From: Flavobacterium hiemivividum
Lineage (GTDB): Bacteria > Bacteroidota > Bacteroidia > Flavobacteriales > Flavobacteriaceae
Length of the DNA stretch: 64,000 nt
Reading direction: 5' to 3'
Assembly (NCBI RefSeq): GCF_004349145.1
Contig: NZ_SMFO01000002.1
Location: 186,001 to 250,000 of the forward strand
Positions 16,855 through 27,714 of the stretch are shown here, one piece after another. Each line of letters starts with the position of its first letter. Within the stretch, counting starts at the first letter, position 1. The notes under the pieces were generated by a model, which was not told the DNA's origin, made no database searches, and worked only from the letters and a program-made list of their open reading frames with translations. The translations under genes and the position numbers were made by a program.

Positions 16855-17236
16855 GGAATGCTAGTTGTGTTAAATTTTAAAGTGTTTTGTATAATAAGCA
16901 TGTAATCTATGTTAAGACACAGTAATTAAAAGTGAAAAATATCATATAAAGTATAAAAGTACTCATTAAGTACTAGTTTACTGCTTTTTTGATTGCAAAA
17001 AAAAAGAGTTTTTTCGGACAATAAAATTATTTTGCCACAATGAGATAAGGAAATTAAATAAGTCATTAAAGCTCAAATTAGAAGTGACTGTACTGCTAAG
17101 AATGTGATTGTTATAAGTAAAGGATTTCACTACTGCTACTTTTATTTGGTCTTAAAACTACTAAAAAGATTACAAAGCAAGTTTTTCAATCCACAAAAAA
17201 TAGCTTACTTTAGCAGTATATAAATTTACTATAAAC
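16855..17236. other. 382-bp divergent intergenic region before nadC
   Basis: Very AT-rich and without a credible gene. It must hold the promoters for nadC and the divergent EEP gene. The only box I can offer is TACTTTAG at 17206-17213, a one-base variant of TAnnTTTG, 23 nt before the nadC ATG. No hairpin or repeat stands out. Confidence 0.4.
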
Positions 17237-18094
17237 ATGATTAGCGAAGCACAATTTCAAAACGAATTACAGATTTTAATTGCAAATGCCATCCGTGAAG
17301 ATGTAGGTGATGGTGATCATAGCTCGTTAGCTTGTATTCCAGCTTCGGCTCAAGGAAAAGCAAAGTTATTAGTGAAAGATGACGGAATTATTGCCGGTGT
17401 TGAATTTGCTAAAATGATCTTCCAATATGTAGATCCAAACTTAGAAGTTGAGACCTTTATAGTTGATGGTACGCCAGTAAAATACGGAGATTTAGTATTT
17501 CATGTGTCGGGAAGTTCGCAATCGATACTTAAAGCAGAAAGAATGGTTTTGAACTCGATGCAACGCATGTCAGCCATCGCTACCAAAACAAATAATTATG
17601 TCAAGTTACTTGAAGGAACGGATACTAAAATATTGGATACTCGTAAAACCACACCTGGTTTTCGAGTTGCCGAAAAATGGGCAGTAAAATTAGGTGGTGG
17701 CGAGAATCATCGGTTTGCCTTGTATGATATGATTATGCTCAAAGACAACCATATTGACTTTGCTGGCGGTATAACTTTGGCGATAGCCAAAACAAAGGAA
17801 TATCTCAAGGAAAATAATTTGGACTTGAAAATTATTGTGGAAGCTCGAGATTTAAACGAGGTTAAGGAAATCGTTGCCTGCGGCGGAGTGTACAGGATTC
17901 TATTAGATAATTTTGACTTTGAAATGACTAGAAAGGCAGTGGTTTTTATAGGTAATCAAAGCTTAACGGAATCATCGGGGAATATTAATGAAGAAACTAT
18001 TAGAGCGTATGCTGAGTGTGGAGTGAATTATATATCTTCGGGAGCATTAACGCATTCTGTCTCTAATATGGATTTGAGTTTAAAAGCGATATAA
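17237..18094 (+). CDS. nadC: nicotinate-nucleotide pyrophosphorylase (carboxylating)
   Basis: Converts quinolinate and PRPP to nicotinate mononucleotide with loss of CO2, in de novo NAD synthesis. The 285-residue protein is full length. Diagnostic segments: AERMVLNSMQRMSAIAT, the quinolinate/PRPP site DTRKTTPGFR, then KWAVKLGGGENHR, LKDNHI, EARDL, LLDNF and the closing SSGALTHS. The next gene (YihY family) begins 56 bp downstream and may be co-transcribed. No other NAD-synthesis gene is in the window. Confidence 0.97.
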   Translation: MISEAQFQNELQILIANAIREDVGDGDHSSLACIPASAQGKAKLLVKDDGIIAGVEFAKMIFQYVDPNLEVETFIVDGTPVKYGDLVFHVSGSSQSILKAERMVLNSMQRMSAIATKTNNYVKLLEGTDTKILDTRKTTPGFRVAEKWAVKLGGGENHRFALYDMIMLKDNHIDFAGGITLAIAKTKEYLKENNLDLKIIVEARDLNEVKEIVACGGVYRILLDNFDFEMTRKAVVFIGNQSLTESSGNINEETIRAYAECGVNYISSGALTHSVSNMDLSLKAI

Positions 18095-18150
18095 ATTTAC
18101 TAATTTCGCAACCTGATCCCAGTTATTAAAGGGACTGATACCTGAATAGA

Positions 18151-19083
18151 ATGAGTGAGGAAATTGAAGAAAAAATTGATAAAATCCCGGTGTTGCGCAA
18201 TTTTGCAATATATTTAAAAGGGATCAAATTGAAGTGGCTGGCTGATTTACGGCTTTATGATTTAATGGAATTGTATGTTTTAGGTATTGTAGAAGGGGCA
18301 GTATCGAATAGGGCTGGTTCTATTGCATTTAGTTTTTTTATGGCATTGTTTCCATTTGCGTTGTTTATTCTTAACCTTATCCCATACATTCCCATTGAGG
18401 GATTTCAAGCTGATTTTTTGAAATTTGTATCAGAGGGAGTTCCTCCTAATACATTTTACGCGATTGAAAATATTGTAAATGACATATTACATAATAGTCA
18501 TTCAGGATTGTTATCTACGGGTTTTATACTGTCTATTTTCTTGATGGCTAATGGATTAAATGCTATTTTGGGAGGCTTTGAAAACTCAAGACATGTCTTA
18601 GTAAAAAGAGGTTTTGTTCGTCAATATTTGATTGCCGTGGGGATGTCTGTTTTTTTATCGCTGTTGTTACTAGTTACAGTAGGTGTTATTGTAGTTTTTG
18701 AAGTATTTATTCATAAATTAACCGCTAATCAGGTTTTAAATGAGCAAATTCCATTAATTGTGATGGGGAGGTATTGTTTTTTAATTGCAATGATTTTAAC
18801 GACCACCTCAATACTATTCAAATTTGGAACAAAACATGATAAATCAAGAGCATTCATTTCTATAGGATCGGTTTTTTCTACGATTTTGACTATTATTATT
18901 TCGTATTTTTTTGGAATTTGGGTTATCAAATTTTCTCAATATAACCAACTTTACGGCTCGATAGGAACTTTACTAATTGTGATGTTCTATATCTGGATAA
19001 ACTGTATGATTTTACTTCTAGGTTTTGAATTGAATGCAGCAATAAATAATTTGAAAAGAAAAAATAATATTAAGACAATCTAA
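18151..19083 (+). CDS. YihY/BrkB family membrane protein
   Basis: A 310-residue inner-membrane protein with about six helices. The family core is visible: an amphipathic N-terminal region, then GSIAFSFFMALFPFALFILNLIP, the FILSIFLMANGLNAILGGFE stretch and the late LYGSIGTLLIVMFYIWINCMILLLGFELNA helix, which is the strongest YihY signature. The biochemical role is unsettled; the old ribonuclease BN label belongs to another protein. It lies 56 bp after nadC on the same strand. Confidence 0.9.
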   Translation: MSEEIEEKIDKIPVLRNFAIYLKGIKLKWLADLRLYDLMELYVLGIVEGAVSNRAGSIAFSFFMALFPFALFILNLIPYIPIEGFQADFLKFVSEGVPPNTFYAIENIVNDILHNSHSGLLSTGFILSIFLMANGLNAILGGFENSRHVLVKRGFVRQYLIAVGMSVFLSLLLLVTVGVIVVFEVFIHKLTANQVLNEQIPLIVMGRYCFLIAMILTTTSILFKFGTKHDKSRAFISIGSVFSTILTIIISYFFGIWVIKFSQYNQLYGSIGTLLIVMFYIWINCMILLLGFELNAAINNLKRKNNIKTI

Positions 19084-19229
19084 ATGATTTTCGCTAATTT
19101 TATGGTATGTTTGATGTAAGTAAAGCTATTTTTGGTCTTAGAAGCGCATTAATTGAGGGATATATCCTTCTGATTCAAATAAAATAAAAAGAAGTTTCCT
19201 CTTAAGGGAAATTGTAAAAAAGATAAATT

Positions 19230-19658
19230 ATGAAAAAGAGTATCACATTCGTATTGCTATTTGTTTCAACATTGTTTTACGCACAAGGTCATGATGTAAT
19301 TGGAAAATGGAAAACAATAGATGATCAATCTGGAGAAGCTAAATCAGTTATAGAAATTTATGAAAAGTCCGGAAAAATTTATGGTAAAGTAATTGAAATT
19401 TTCGATGCTAAGCATAGAAAAGATCGTTGTAATGGTTGTGCAGGAGAAGATGCAAATAAACCAATTCTTGGGTTAACAGTCATAAAAGGACTTTCAAAAG
19501 ATGGAGACGAATACAATTCAGGAAAAATTTTAGACCCTAAAAATGGTAAAGTTTATAAATGCTTGATTACTTTAGAATCAAAAGATAAACTTAAAGTACG
19601 TGGATATATTGGATTTGCTGTGTTAGGAAGAACTCAATATTGGAATAGAGTTAAATAA
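19230..19658 (+). CDS. exported DUF2147 family protein
   Basis: A 142-residue exported protein. The signal peptide runs to about residue 20 (LFYAQG). The mature part is a complete DUF2147 domain: GKWKTIDDQSGEAKSVIEIYE, the CNGCAGEDANKPILG segment with two cysteines, then GGKILDPKNGK-type and GYIGFAVLGRTQYW motifs. The family is thought to form a lipocalin-like barrel and often binds small ligands, but no substrate is known. It is flanked by a YihY gene and priA with gaps over 45 bp and is probably independent. Confidence 0.88.
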   Translation: MKKSITFVLLFVSTLFYAQGHDVIGKWKTIDDQSGEAKSVIEIYEKSGKIYGKVIEIFDAKHRKDRCNGCAGEDANKPILGLTVIKGLSKDGDEYNSGKILDPKNGKVYKCLITLESKDKLKVRGYIGFAVLGRTQYWNRVK

Positions 19659-19708
19659 GATTTTCTATATCTCTAAACTGTACTGATAAACCCCCAATAT
19701 TTAAAAGA

Positions 19709-22162
19709 ATGCTTTTTTTTGCCGAAGTAATTTTACCGCTTTCTCTTGCCAAAACGTTCACGTATAGTATATCGGAAGCCGAGTACCATTATATAAAGAA
19801 AGGAATGCGGCTTGCAGTTCCTTTTGGAAAAAGTAAAATCTACACTGCTCTAGTTGTAGAAACCCATCAAAATAAACCCACATTATACGAGGCTAAGGAA
19901 ATTCATCAAATTCTAGATGAAAATCCTATTGTTACTGAAATACAAATATCCCATTGGCAGTGGATCGCGTCGTATTACATGTGTGCCATTGGGGATGTAT
20001 ATCGTGGTGCTATGCCAAGTGCTCTACTCTTAGAAAGCGAAACTGTTATTTCTCAGAAAGCAGATGGTTTTGTTGATGAAAGTACACTTTCAGACGATGA
20101 GTTTTTAATATTCCAAGCCTTACAGCAGCAATCTTCTCTAAAGGTGCAGGATATCATTGCAATTTTAAACAAAAAAAATATTTTTCCGGTCATTCAAAAA
20201 CTGATTGATAAGAATATATTGGTGCTTCAGGAAGAAATGCTGGAAAACTATAAACCAAAATTAGTTCGCTACATTCGTTTGCATTCTAAATATGAATCCA
20301 ATCAAGGATTAGGCGCATTGTTAGAATCACTAAAAAGCGCTAACAAACAAAAAGAAGTTGTTTTATCTTATTTTCAATTAAGCGCTACTGACAAGAATCC
20401 AATCACTGTAAAAAAACTAGTGGACGCTGCTGGAACAAGTTCGGCAATTGTAAAAACGCTAATCGATAAAGAAATATTCGAAGATTATTTTATACAGGAG
20501 GATCGCGTTAATTTTGCAGGAAAGAGTAGGGACACGGAATTGCAACTTAGTAAAGCCCAACAAAATGCTTTTGACGGAATAAAAGAAAGTTTTACGCAAA
20601 AAGAAGTTACTCTTTTACATGGTGTAACTTCCAGTGGAAAAACAGAGATTTATATAAAACTGATTGAAGAATATCTTCTTACAGGAAAGCAAGTGTTGTA
20701 TTTACTACCTGAAATTGCGCTTACCACCCAATTAGTAGGCAGGTTAAGAGTTCATTTTGGAAATAAAGTAGCTGTTTTTCATTCGAAATACAATAACAAT
20801 GAGCGTGTAGAAGTATGGAATCAGGTGTTGCAAAACTCTGAGAAAGCACAAATAGTGATAGGAGCGAGGTCGGCATTATTTTTACCCTTTGCTAACTTAG
20901 GTTTTGTAATTGTCGATGAAGAACACGAGCAAACCTTCAAACAAATTGATCCTGCTCCCAGGTATCATGCTCGTGATGCCGCAGTAGTATTAGCAAGTTT
21001 TTATAAAGCTAAAGTTTTATTAGGTTCAGCAACACCTAGTATTGAAACTTATTTTAATGCTGTTTCAAAAAAATATGGCTTGGTAGAAATTAAGGAGCGA
21101 TATGGTAAAGTGATGATGCCGGATATTGAACTCGTAGATTTAAAGGACAAGTATTTTAGAAAAAGAATGAAAGGTCATTTTAGTGACACCTTGATCGAAA
21201 GAATTACAGAGGCTATCGCTGTAGGAGAACAAGTGATTTTGTTTCAAAATAGAAGAGGGTATTCTCCTGTCGTGGAGTGTATGACTTGTGGCCACGTACC
21301 GCATTGCCAGCAGTGTGATGTGAGTTTGACCTATCATAAGCATAAAAACCAGCTGCGATGTCATTATTGTGGATATTCTATTGCTAAACCCACACATTGT
21401 CACAGCTGTTCTAGTGTTGAATTGACTACTAAGGGCTTTGGAACTGAGCAAATCCAGCAGGAATTAACAACTCTTTTTCCTGAGAGTAAAATCGGAAGGA
21501 TGGATCAGGATACTACCCGAGGTAAATTTGGATTCGAAAAAATAATTGATAGTTTTAAAAATCGAGAGATCGATATTCTTGTGGGAACGCAAATGTTAGC
21601 AAAAGGACTTGATTTTGATAATGTCAGTTTAGTAGGAATTATGAATGCTGATAATATGTTGTATCATCCTGACTTTAGAGCTTTTGAAAGAAGTTTTCAA
21701 ATGATGACACAGGTGTCTGGGCGTTCAGGGCGTTCAGAAAAACAAGGAAAGGTGATTATTCAAACTTATAATCCAGAGCATAATACAATTCAGCAGGTAA
21801 CTAGGAATGATTATGCAGCAATGTATAAGGAGCAGTTATATGACAGACAAATTTATAAATATCCACCTTATTTCAGAATTATAAAAATAACATTAAAACA
21901 TCGTGATTTTGACAAGCTTAAGGAAGGGTCTATGTGGTTGTACCAAGTGATTAGTCAAAATTTAACTATACCTGTATTAGGTCCAGAGGAACCCGCGATA
22001 AATAGAATCAGAAACGAATATATTAGAACTATTATTATTAAAATTCCAACTTCTATTTCGATAATAAGTACTAAAAATACAGTTCAAAAAATGTTAAACA
22101 GTTTCGACTCAGTTGCTCAGTATAGAGCAATTAAGGTGTCAATAAATGTCGATTTTTATTAA
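19709..22162 (+). CDS. priA: primosomal protein N' (replication restart helicase)
   Basis: Recognises stalled forks and reloads the replicative helicase. The 817-residue protein has all expected parts: an N-terminal 3'-end-binding domain (about 1-100), a winged-helix segment, a superfamily 2 helicase core with Walker A GVTSSGKT (305-312) and DEEH (403-406), and a zinc-binding insertion with four CxxC-type pairs (CMTCGH, CQQCD, CHYCG, CHSCS) around residues 525-570. The helicase C-terminal domain includes GTQMLAKGLDF and the QVSGRSGR motif. It is followed in convergent orientation by the LytTR regulator only 9 bp away. Confidence 0.97.
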   Translation: MLFFAEVILPLSLAKTFTYSISEAEYHYIKKGMRLAVPFGKSKIYTALVVETHQNKPTLYEAKEIHQILDENPIVTEIQISHWQWIASYYMCAIGDVYRGAMPSALLLESETVISQKADGFVDESTLSDDEFLIFQALQQQSSLKVQDIIAILNKKNIFPVIQKLIDKNILVLQEEMLENYKPKLVRYIRLHSKYESNQGLGALLESLKSANKQKEVVLSYFQLSATDKNPITVKKLVDAAGTSSAIVKTLIDKEIFEDYFIQEDRVNFAGKSRDTELQLSKAQQNAFDGIKESFTQKEVTLLHGVTSSGKTEIYIKLIEEYLLTGKQVLYLLPEIALTTQLVGRLRVHFGNKVAVFHSKYNNNERVEVWNQVLQNSEKAQIVIGARSALFLPFANLGFVIVDEEHEQTFKQIDPAPRYHARDAAVVLASFYKAKVLLGSATPSIETYFNAVSKKYGLVEIKERYGKVMMPDIELVDLKDKYFRKRMKGHFSDTLIERITEAIAVGEQVILFQNRRGYSPVVECMTCGHVPHCQQCDVSLTYHKHKNQLRCHYCGYSIAKPTHCHSCSSVELTTKGFGTEQIQQELTTLFPESKIGRMDQDTTRGKFGFEKIIDSFKNREIDILVGTQMLAKGLDFDNVSLVGIMNADNMLYHPDFRAFERSFQMMTQVSGRSGRSEKQGKVIIQTYNPEHNTIQQVTRNDYAAMYKEQLYDRQIYKYPPYFRIIKITLKHRDFDKLKEGSMWLYQVISQNLTIPVLGPEEPAINRIRNEYIRTIIIKIPTSISIISTKNTVQKMLNSFDSVAQYRAIKVSINVDFY

Positions 22163-22171
22163 AGTAGTTTT

Positions 22172-22867
22172 TTATACAAATGATAGTGCTTTTACTAGGT
22201 CCTCTTTTCTATTTCTACTCAATGGTATTTTAGTAATACCGATTTCGGCAAATTTACTATTGAAGCGATCTACTTTGTCTACGTTTATAATGTACGACTT
22301 GTGAACTCTTACAAATTTCTTTGGTGACAAATCATTTTCGAATGCTTTCATTGTAGAAAGTACTAAGTTATTGTCATCTTCAGTTACAACTCTTACATAA
22401 TCACCAAAAGCTTCAATCCATTTTATTTTTGAAGTAAAAATCTTTAATTTTTTTAAATTACTTTTAATAAAAATATGTTCTCCGTCTTCTTCTTTGGTGT
22501 CTTTTTTAAGTAAATGTAAATCCATCGCTCTGGTTACAGACGCGTTAAATCGGTCTAATGCAATCGGTTTTTGAAGATAATCGGTTGCATCATAATCAAA
22601 TGCTTTTAAAGCATATTCTGCTTTAGATGTAATGAAAATAATCTGAGGTTTGATTTTTAAGCCGTCTAAAAAATCAAAACCGCTGATTACTGGCATTTCA
22701 ATGTCAAGAAATATCAAGTCTACATTGTGTATAGACATACAACTTCTCGCTTCTATCGCATTTGAAAAGTCGCCAATTAAGTGTAAACTTGGATGGTTGT
22801 TCACAAGCTTCGAGATAATCATTCGTTGGATGGAGCTGTCATCCACTACAACACAGCTTAGTTTCAT
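22172..22867 (-). CDS. LytTR-family response regulator
   Basis: A 231-residue transcription regulator. The receiver domain (about 1-120) has the acidic pair VVVDD, the phospho-acceptor Asp55 in FLDIEMPVISG, the Thr/Ser of FITSKAEYA and the Lys of YLQKPI. The LytTR DNA-binding domain (about 130-231) shows IKWIEAFGDYVRV, STMKAFE, FVRVHKSYIINVDKV and the closing IPLSRNRKEDL. No LytS/His_kinase-type partner lies next to it, so its sensor is elsewhere. It converges on priA and is divergent from the rpsF operon. Confidence 0.93.
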   Translation of the reverse strand: MKLSCVVVDDSSIQRMIISKLVNNHPSLHLIGDFSNAIEARSCMSIHNVDLIFLDIEMPVISGFDFLDGLKIKPQIIFITSKAEYALKAFDYDATDYLQKPIALDRFNASVTRAMDLHLLKKDTKEEDGEHIFIKSNLKKLKIFTSKIKWIEAFGDYVRVVTEDDNNLVLSTMKAFENDLSPKKFVRVHKSYIINVDKVDRFNSKFAEIGITKIPLSRNRKEDLVKALSFV

Positions 22868-22974
22868 AATGGTTGGTTTTAAGATTTAGTTAAGTAAATG
22901 TATAGTTTTTTTTCAAATGAATAATAATTTGATACCATTTATTTTGTCATACGTCGATTAAGTTAAAATTAGTC

Positions 22975-23004
22975 TTGATTATTCGAAAATAAAAACTACT
23001 TTTG
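22975..23004 (+). promoter_or_regulatory. Bacteroidota sigma-A promoter of the rpsF operon
   Basis: TTG at 22975-22977 and TACTTTTG at 22997-23004, separated by 19 nt, match the -33/-7 consensus. The predicted transcript starts about 25 nt before the rpsF ATG. Confidence 0.75.
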
Positions 23005-23033
23005 CACCCAAATTAACATATAAATAAATATTT

Positions 23034-23375
23034 ATGAATCATTATGAAACTGTTTTCATTTTAAATCCCGTTTTATCTGATGTTCAGGTAAAGGAAACAG
23101 TAAGCAAATTTGAAGATTTTCTTACTACTAGAGGAGCCGAAATGGTATCGAAAGAAGACTGGGGCCTTAAAAAAATGGCTTACGAAATTCAAAACAAAAA
23201 ATCTGGTTTTTACCATTTGTTCGAATTCAAAGTATCAGGAGAAGTTCTAATTGCTTTTGAAACTGAATTTAGACGTGACGAAAGAGTTATGCGTTTCTTA
23301 ACTGTAAGTCTTGACAAACATGCTATCTCTTGGGCTGAAAGAAGAAGAGCAAAACTTAAATCTCAAAAAGCTTAA
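23034..23375 (+). CDS. rpsF: 30S ribosomal protein S6
   Basis: Binds S18 and 16S rRNA in the platform of the small subunit. The 113-residue protein has the S6 fold: [15 protein letters not shown] at the start, the middle [23 protein letters not shown] stretch and ERVMRFLTV near the end, with a basic tail. It opens the rpsF-rpsR-rplI operon; rpsR starts 5 bp after its stop. A good promoter lies upstream. Confidence 0.98.
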   Translation: MNHYETVFILNPVLSDVQVKETVSKFEDFLTTRGAEMVSKEDWGLKKMAYEIQNKKSGFYHLFEFKVSGEVLIAFETEFRRDERVMRFLTVSLDKHAISWAERRRAKLKSQKA

Positions 23376-23380
23376 TTATC

Positions 23381-23677
23381 ATGGCAACATTACAACAATC
23401 TGCTTCAGGAAAAAAAGACGGGGATATCAGATATCTTACTCCTTTAAACATAGAAACTAACAAACAAAAGAAATACTGTCGTTTCAAAAAATCTGGTATC
23501 AAGTATATCGATTATAAAGATGGTGATTTCTTATTGAAATTCGTAAATGAGCAAGGAAAAATTCTTCCTCGTCGTTTAACTGGAACTTCATTAAAATACC
23601 AAAGAAAAGTGTCTGTAGCTGTTAAGCGTGCACGTCACTTAGCTTTAATGCCATACGTGGCGGATTTACTTAAATAA
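23381..23677 (+). CDS. rpsR: 30S ribosomal protein S18
   Basis: The S6 partner in the 30S platform. The 98-residue protein has the conserved core [36 protein letters not shown] and [19 protein letters not shown]. Only one cysteine remains in the N-terminal part, so the zinc-ligand set seen in some S18 proteins is absent. It follows rpsF by 5 bp. Confidence 0.98.
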   Translation: MATLQQSASGKKDGDIRYLTPLNIETNKQKKYCRFKKSGIKYIDYKDGDFLLKFVNEQGKILPRRLTGTSLKYQRKVSVAVKRARHLALMPYVADLLK

Positions 23678-23741
23678 TAATTAAAATCAGTTGTTGGTTT
23701 TCTGAAAATGAAACCTAACTTCTATAATAAAGGACAACAAC

Positions 23742-24179
23742 ATGGAACTTATTTTAAAACAAGACGTTCAAAACGTAGGATTTAAAGATGATATCGTAAC
23801 TGTAAAAAACGGATACGGTCGTAACTTTTTAATTCCACAAGGATTTGCTCAATTAGCTACTTCTTCTGCAAAGAAAGTATTAGCTGAAAACTTGAAACAA
23901 AGAGCACATAAAGAAGCTAAAGTTGTAGCAGATGCACAAGCAACTGCTGAAGCTTTAAAAGCTATCGAAATTAAAATTACAGCAAAAGCTGGTGGTGAAA
24001 AATTATTCGGTTCAATCACGAATATTGACATCGCTGATGCATTAGCAAAAGGTGGTCAAGCAATTGACAGAAAATTCATCACTAGCGGTATCGTTAAACG
24101 TACTGGTAAATATACAGCTAATGTACGTTTACACAGAGATGTAATTATCGAATTACCTTATGAAATTGTTGCAGAATAA
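23742..24179 (+). CDS. rplI: 50S ribosomal protein L9
   Basis: A 145-residue ribosomal protein spanning two domains: the N-terminal rRNA-binding domain with LKQDVQNVGFKDDIVTVKNGYGRNFLIP, a long connecting helix, and the C-terminal domain with GGEKLFGSITNIDIADAL and HRDVIIELPYEI. It is the last gene of the operon, 64 bp after rpsR, and is followed by a strong terminator. Confidence 0.98.
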   Translation: MELILKQDVQNVGFKDDIVTVKNGYGRNFLIPQGFAQLATSSAKKVLAENLKQRAHKEAKVVADAQATAEALKAIEIKITAKAGGEKLFGSITNIDIADALAKGGQAIDRKFITSGIVKRTGKYTANVRLHRDVIIELPYEIVAE

Positions 24180-24213
24180 TTTCAATTGTTAAACAATTTG
24201 TTTACAATATTTA

Positions 24214-24242
24214 AAAATCACTCTTCGGAGTGATTTTTTTTT
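24214..24242 (+). terminator. intrinsic terminator of the rpsF-rpsR-rplI operon
   Basis: AAAATCACTC pairs perfectly with GAGTGATTTT around a UUCG tetraloop and runs into a T tract. It lies 34 bp after rplI and is one of the strongest terminators in the window. Confidence 0.95.
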
Positions 24243-24388
24243 TGCCTTCTTTTTGATATAAAAAAGAATCCTTTCGTGTAAGCCGAGAAATAATTAATTG
24301 TTTCTTGTTTTGAACCTGGAGAAATCAGCTATTTTTTGATTAAAAATTATAAATTTGCTACAGAGTAAAAATAATAGAAACTTTGTGC

Positions 24389-24408
24389 CTTCCGAAAACT
24401 ATCGGAAG
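24389..24408. repeat. short CCGA/TCGG palindrome in the DUF6495 leader
   Basis: CTTCCGA and TCGGAAG form a perfect 7-bp inverted repeat with a 6-nt spacer, 25 bp before the DUF6495 ATG. Similar CCGA...TCGG palindromes occur at 14101, 28643 and 31066. Confidence 0.55.
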
Positions 24409-24432
24409 TGCCTTTGTAGAAAAACAAATTTC

Positions 24433-24906
24433 ATGAAATATACAAGATTAACAAAAGAGCAATTTGACGAATTAAATCAAGAATTCAGTACTTTTTTAGC
24501 TACCCAAACTATTGATAAGGCTGAATGGGACACTATTAAAGCAGAGAAACCAGAAGTAGCCGAGCAGGAACTTGATGTGTTTTCTGACCTGGTATGGGAA
24601 GGAGTTTTGACTAGAGCTGAATATTTAGAGCATTTTTCGAAAAATCATATTTTTCTTTTTCAGAGTTTCGATACTCATGTGCAATCTATAGTTCTAAAAT
24701 CATTAGTTCCAGAAGTTGATTTTTTAACAAAAGATGGATTGCAATGGCTTAGTGACAATATGTTTACAGATACAATCGAAATGAAAGTAGGTAAAAAAGA
24801 GTTTACAGAAGAGCGTAATACTTCTCTTTTTGCTTTAATACAGCAAGGTGCTTTCTTAAGTGACGGTCAATTATACAAGCAAATTAATTCAATTATTGAA
24901 GGGTAA
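24433..24906 (+). CDS. DUF6495 family protein
   Basis: A 157-residue soluble protein without signal peptide or membrane helix. I recognise it as the Bacteroidota DUF6495 family by the start KYTRLTKEQFDELNQEF, the middle ELDVFSDLVWEGVLTRAEYLEHFSKNH and the later KSLVPEVDFLTKDGLQWLSDN. The function is unknown. The open frame extends 26 codons upstream through a palindrome to a TTG, but the family starts at the ATG used here. It ends at a strong hairpin that abuts ligA. Confidence 0.8.
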   Translation: MKYTRLTKEQFDELNQEFSTFLATQTIDKAEWDTIKAEKPEVAEQELDVFSDLVWEGVLTRAEYLEHFSKNHIFLFQSFDTHVQSIVLKSLVPEVDFLTKDGLQWLSDNMFTDTIEMKVGKKEFTEERNTSLFALIQQGAFLSDGQLYKQINSIIEG

Positions 24907-24928
24907 ATATTCACTATATTTATTTTAA

Positions 24929-26980
<2,052 letters not shown>

Positions 26981-26997
26981 CTTTAAAAGCATAACAG

Positions 26998-27714
26998 ATG
27001 TTTGGACTTAAGAATGAAAATACTCGTGGAAAACGATTGACAATACTATTTTATAGTATTGCGCTAATTGAAGTAATTACAGAATTGCTTTCGGATATAG
27101 TATTGGTATTTATTTTTAAACCTTTATTGTCTATTGGAATTATGGTCCTGTATTGGAATGCATCTAAGGAAAGAAATCGCACTTTTTTTGTTGTGCTTTT
27201 TTTGTCGATGGTTACTAATATTCTTTTTATTCCTGGGACCGAGAATTTATTGTTTATGGGGCTAATCGTTTTTTTAGCACATAGGTTACTGCTAATTTCT
27301 TATGTAGTGCAGCTAATAAAACTCAAGGATTATTTCCCTTTATTTATTGCTGTTTTGCCTTTTTTATTTATTTTTTCTTATTTATTGTCGATTTCGACAG
27401 AAATACAAATGAAGAGTTATTTTGTATTAATAATTCAAAATGTCTTGATTTCGGTTATTGGCGGACTTGCATTGTCTCAATATGCGATGAATTATAATAA
27501 AATGAATTCCTGGTTGTTAATTTTTGGATTGCTGTCTGTAACGCAGTATTTTATTGTTTTTATTGAGAAATATTACCTTTCGAATATAGCGCCAATAGCG
27601 TTTAGGCCATTGGCGATGCTATTGAATGCCAGTGTTTATTATGTGTTTTACCGCTTTGTGATAGACGCAGAAAAAGTAAATGCTGAATCGGTGATTTTGT
27701 TAGACAACGATTGA
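26998..27714 (+). CDS. YhhN-like multi-helix membrane protein
   Basis: A 238-residue membrane protein with about eight hydrophobic helices. Its pattern follows the YhhN/TMEM86 family: a KPLLSIGIMVLYWNASKER segment near residue 40, the SMVTNILFIPGTENLLFMGLIVFLAHRLLLISYVV helices, and a late helix near 180-200. In the lysoplasmalogenase at 2684-3370 the matching helix reads WIGDIILLF; here the GD pair is replaced by TN, so enzymatic activity is doubtful. It follows ligA by 17 bp and overlaps the convergent nucleotidase gene by 15 bp. A divergent YhhN paralogue is the best description. Confidence 0.7.
   Translation: MFGLKNENTRGKRLTILFYSIALIEVITELLSDIVLVFIFKPLLSIGIMVLYWNASKERNRTFFVVLFLSMVTNILFIPGTENLLFMGLIVFLAHRLLLISYVVQLIKLKDYFPLFIAVLPFLFIFSYLLSISTEIQMKSYFVLIIQNVLISVIGGLALSQYAMNYNKMNSWLLIFGLLSVTQYFIVFIEKYYLSNIAPIAFRPLAMLLNASVYYVFYRFVIDAEKVNAESVILLDND

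Noticed and set aside
21140-21451. Open frame of 103 codons opposite the priA zinc-binding region
   Set aside because: It mirrors the cysteine-rich PriA insertion and has no features of its own.
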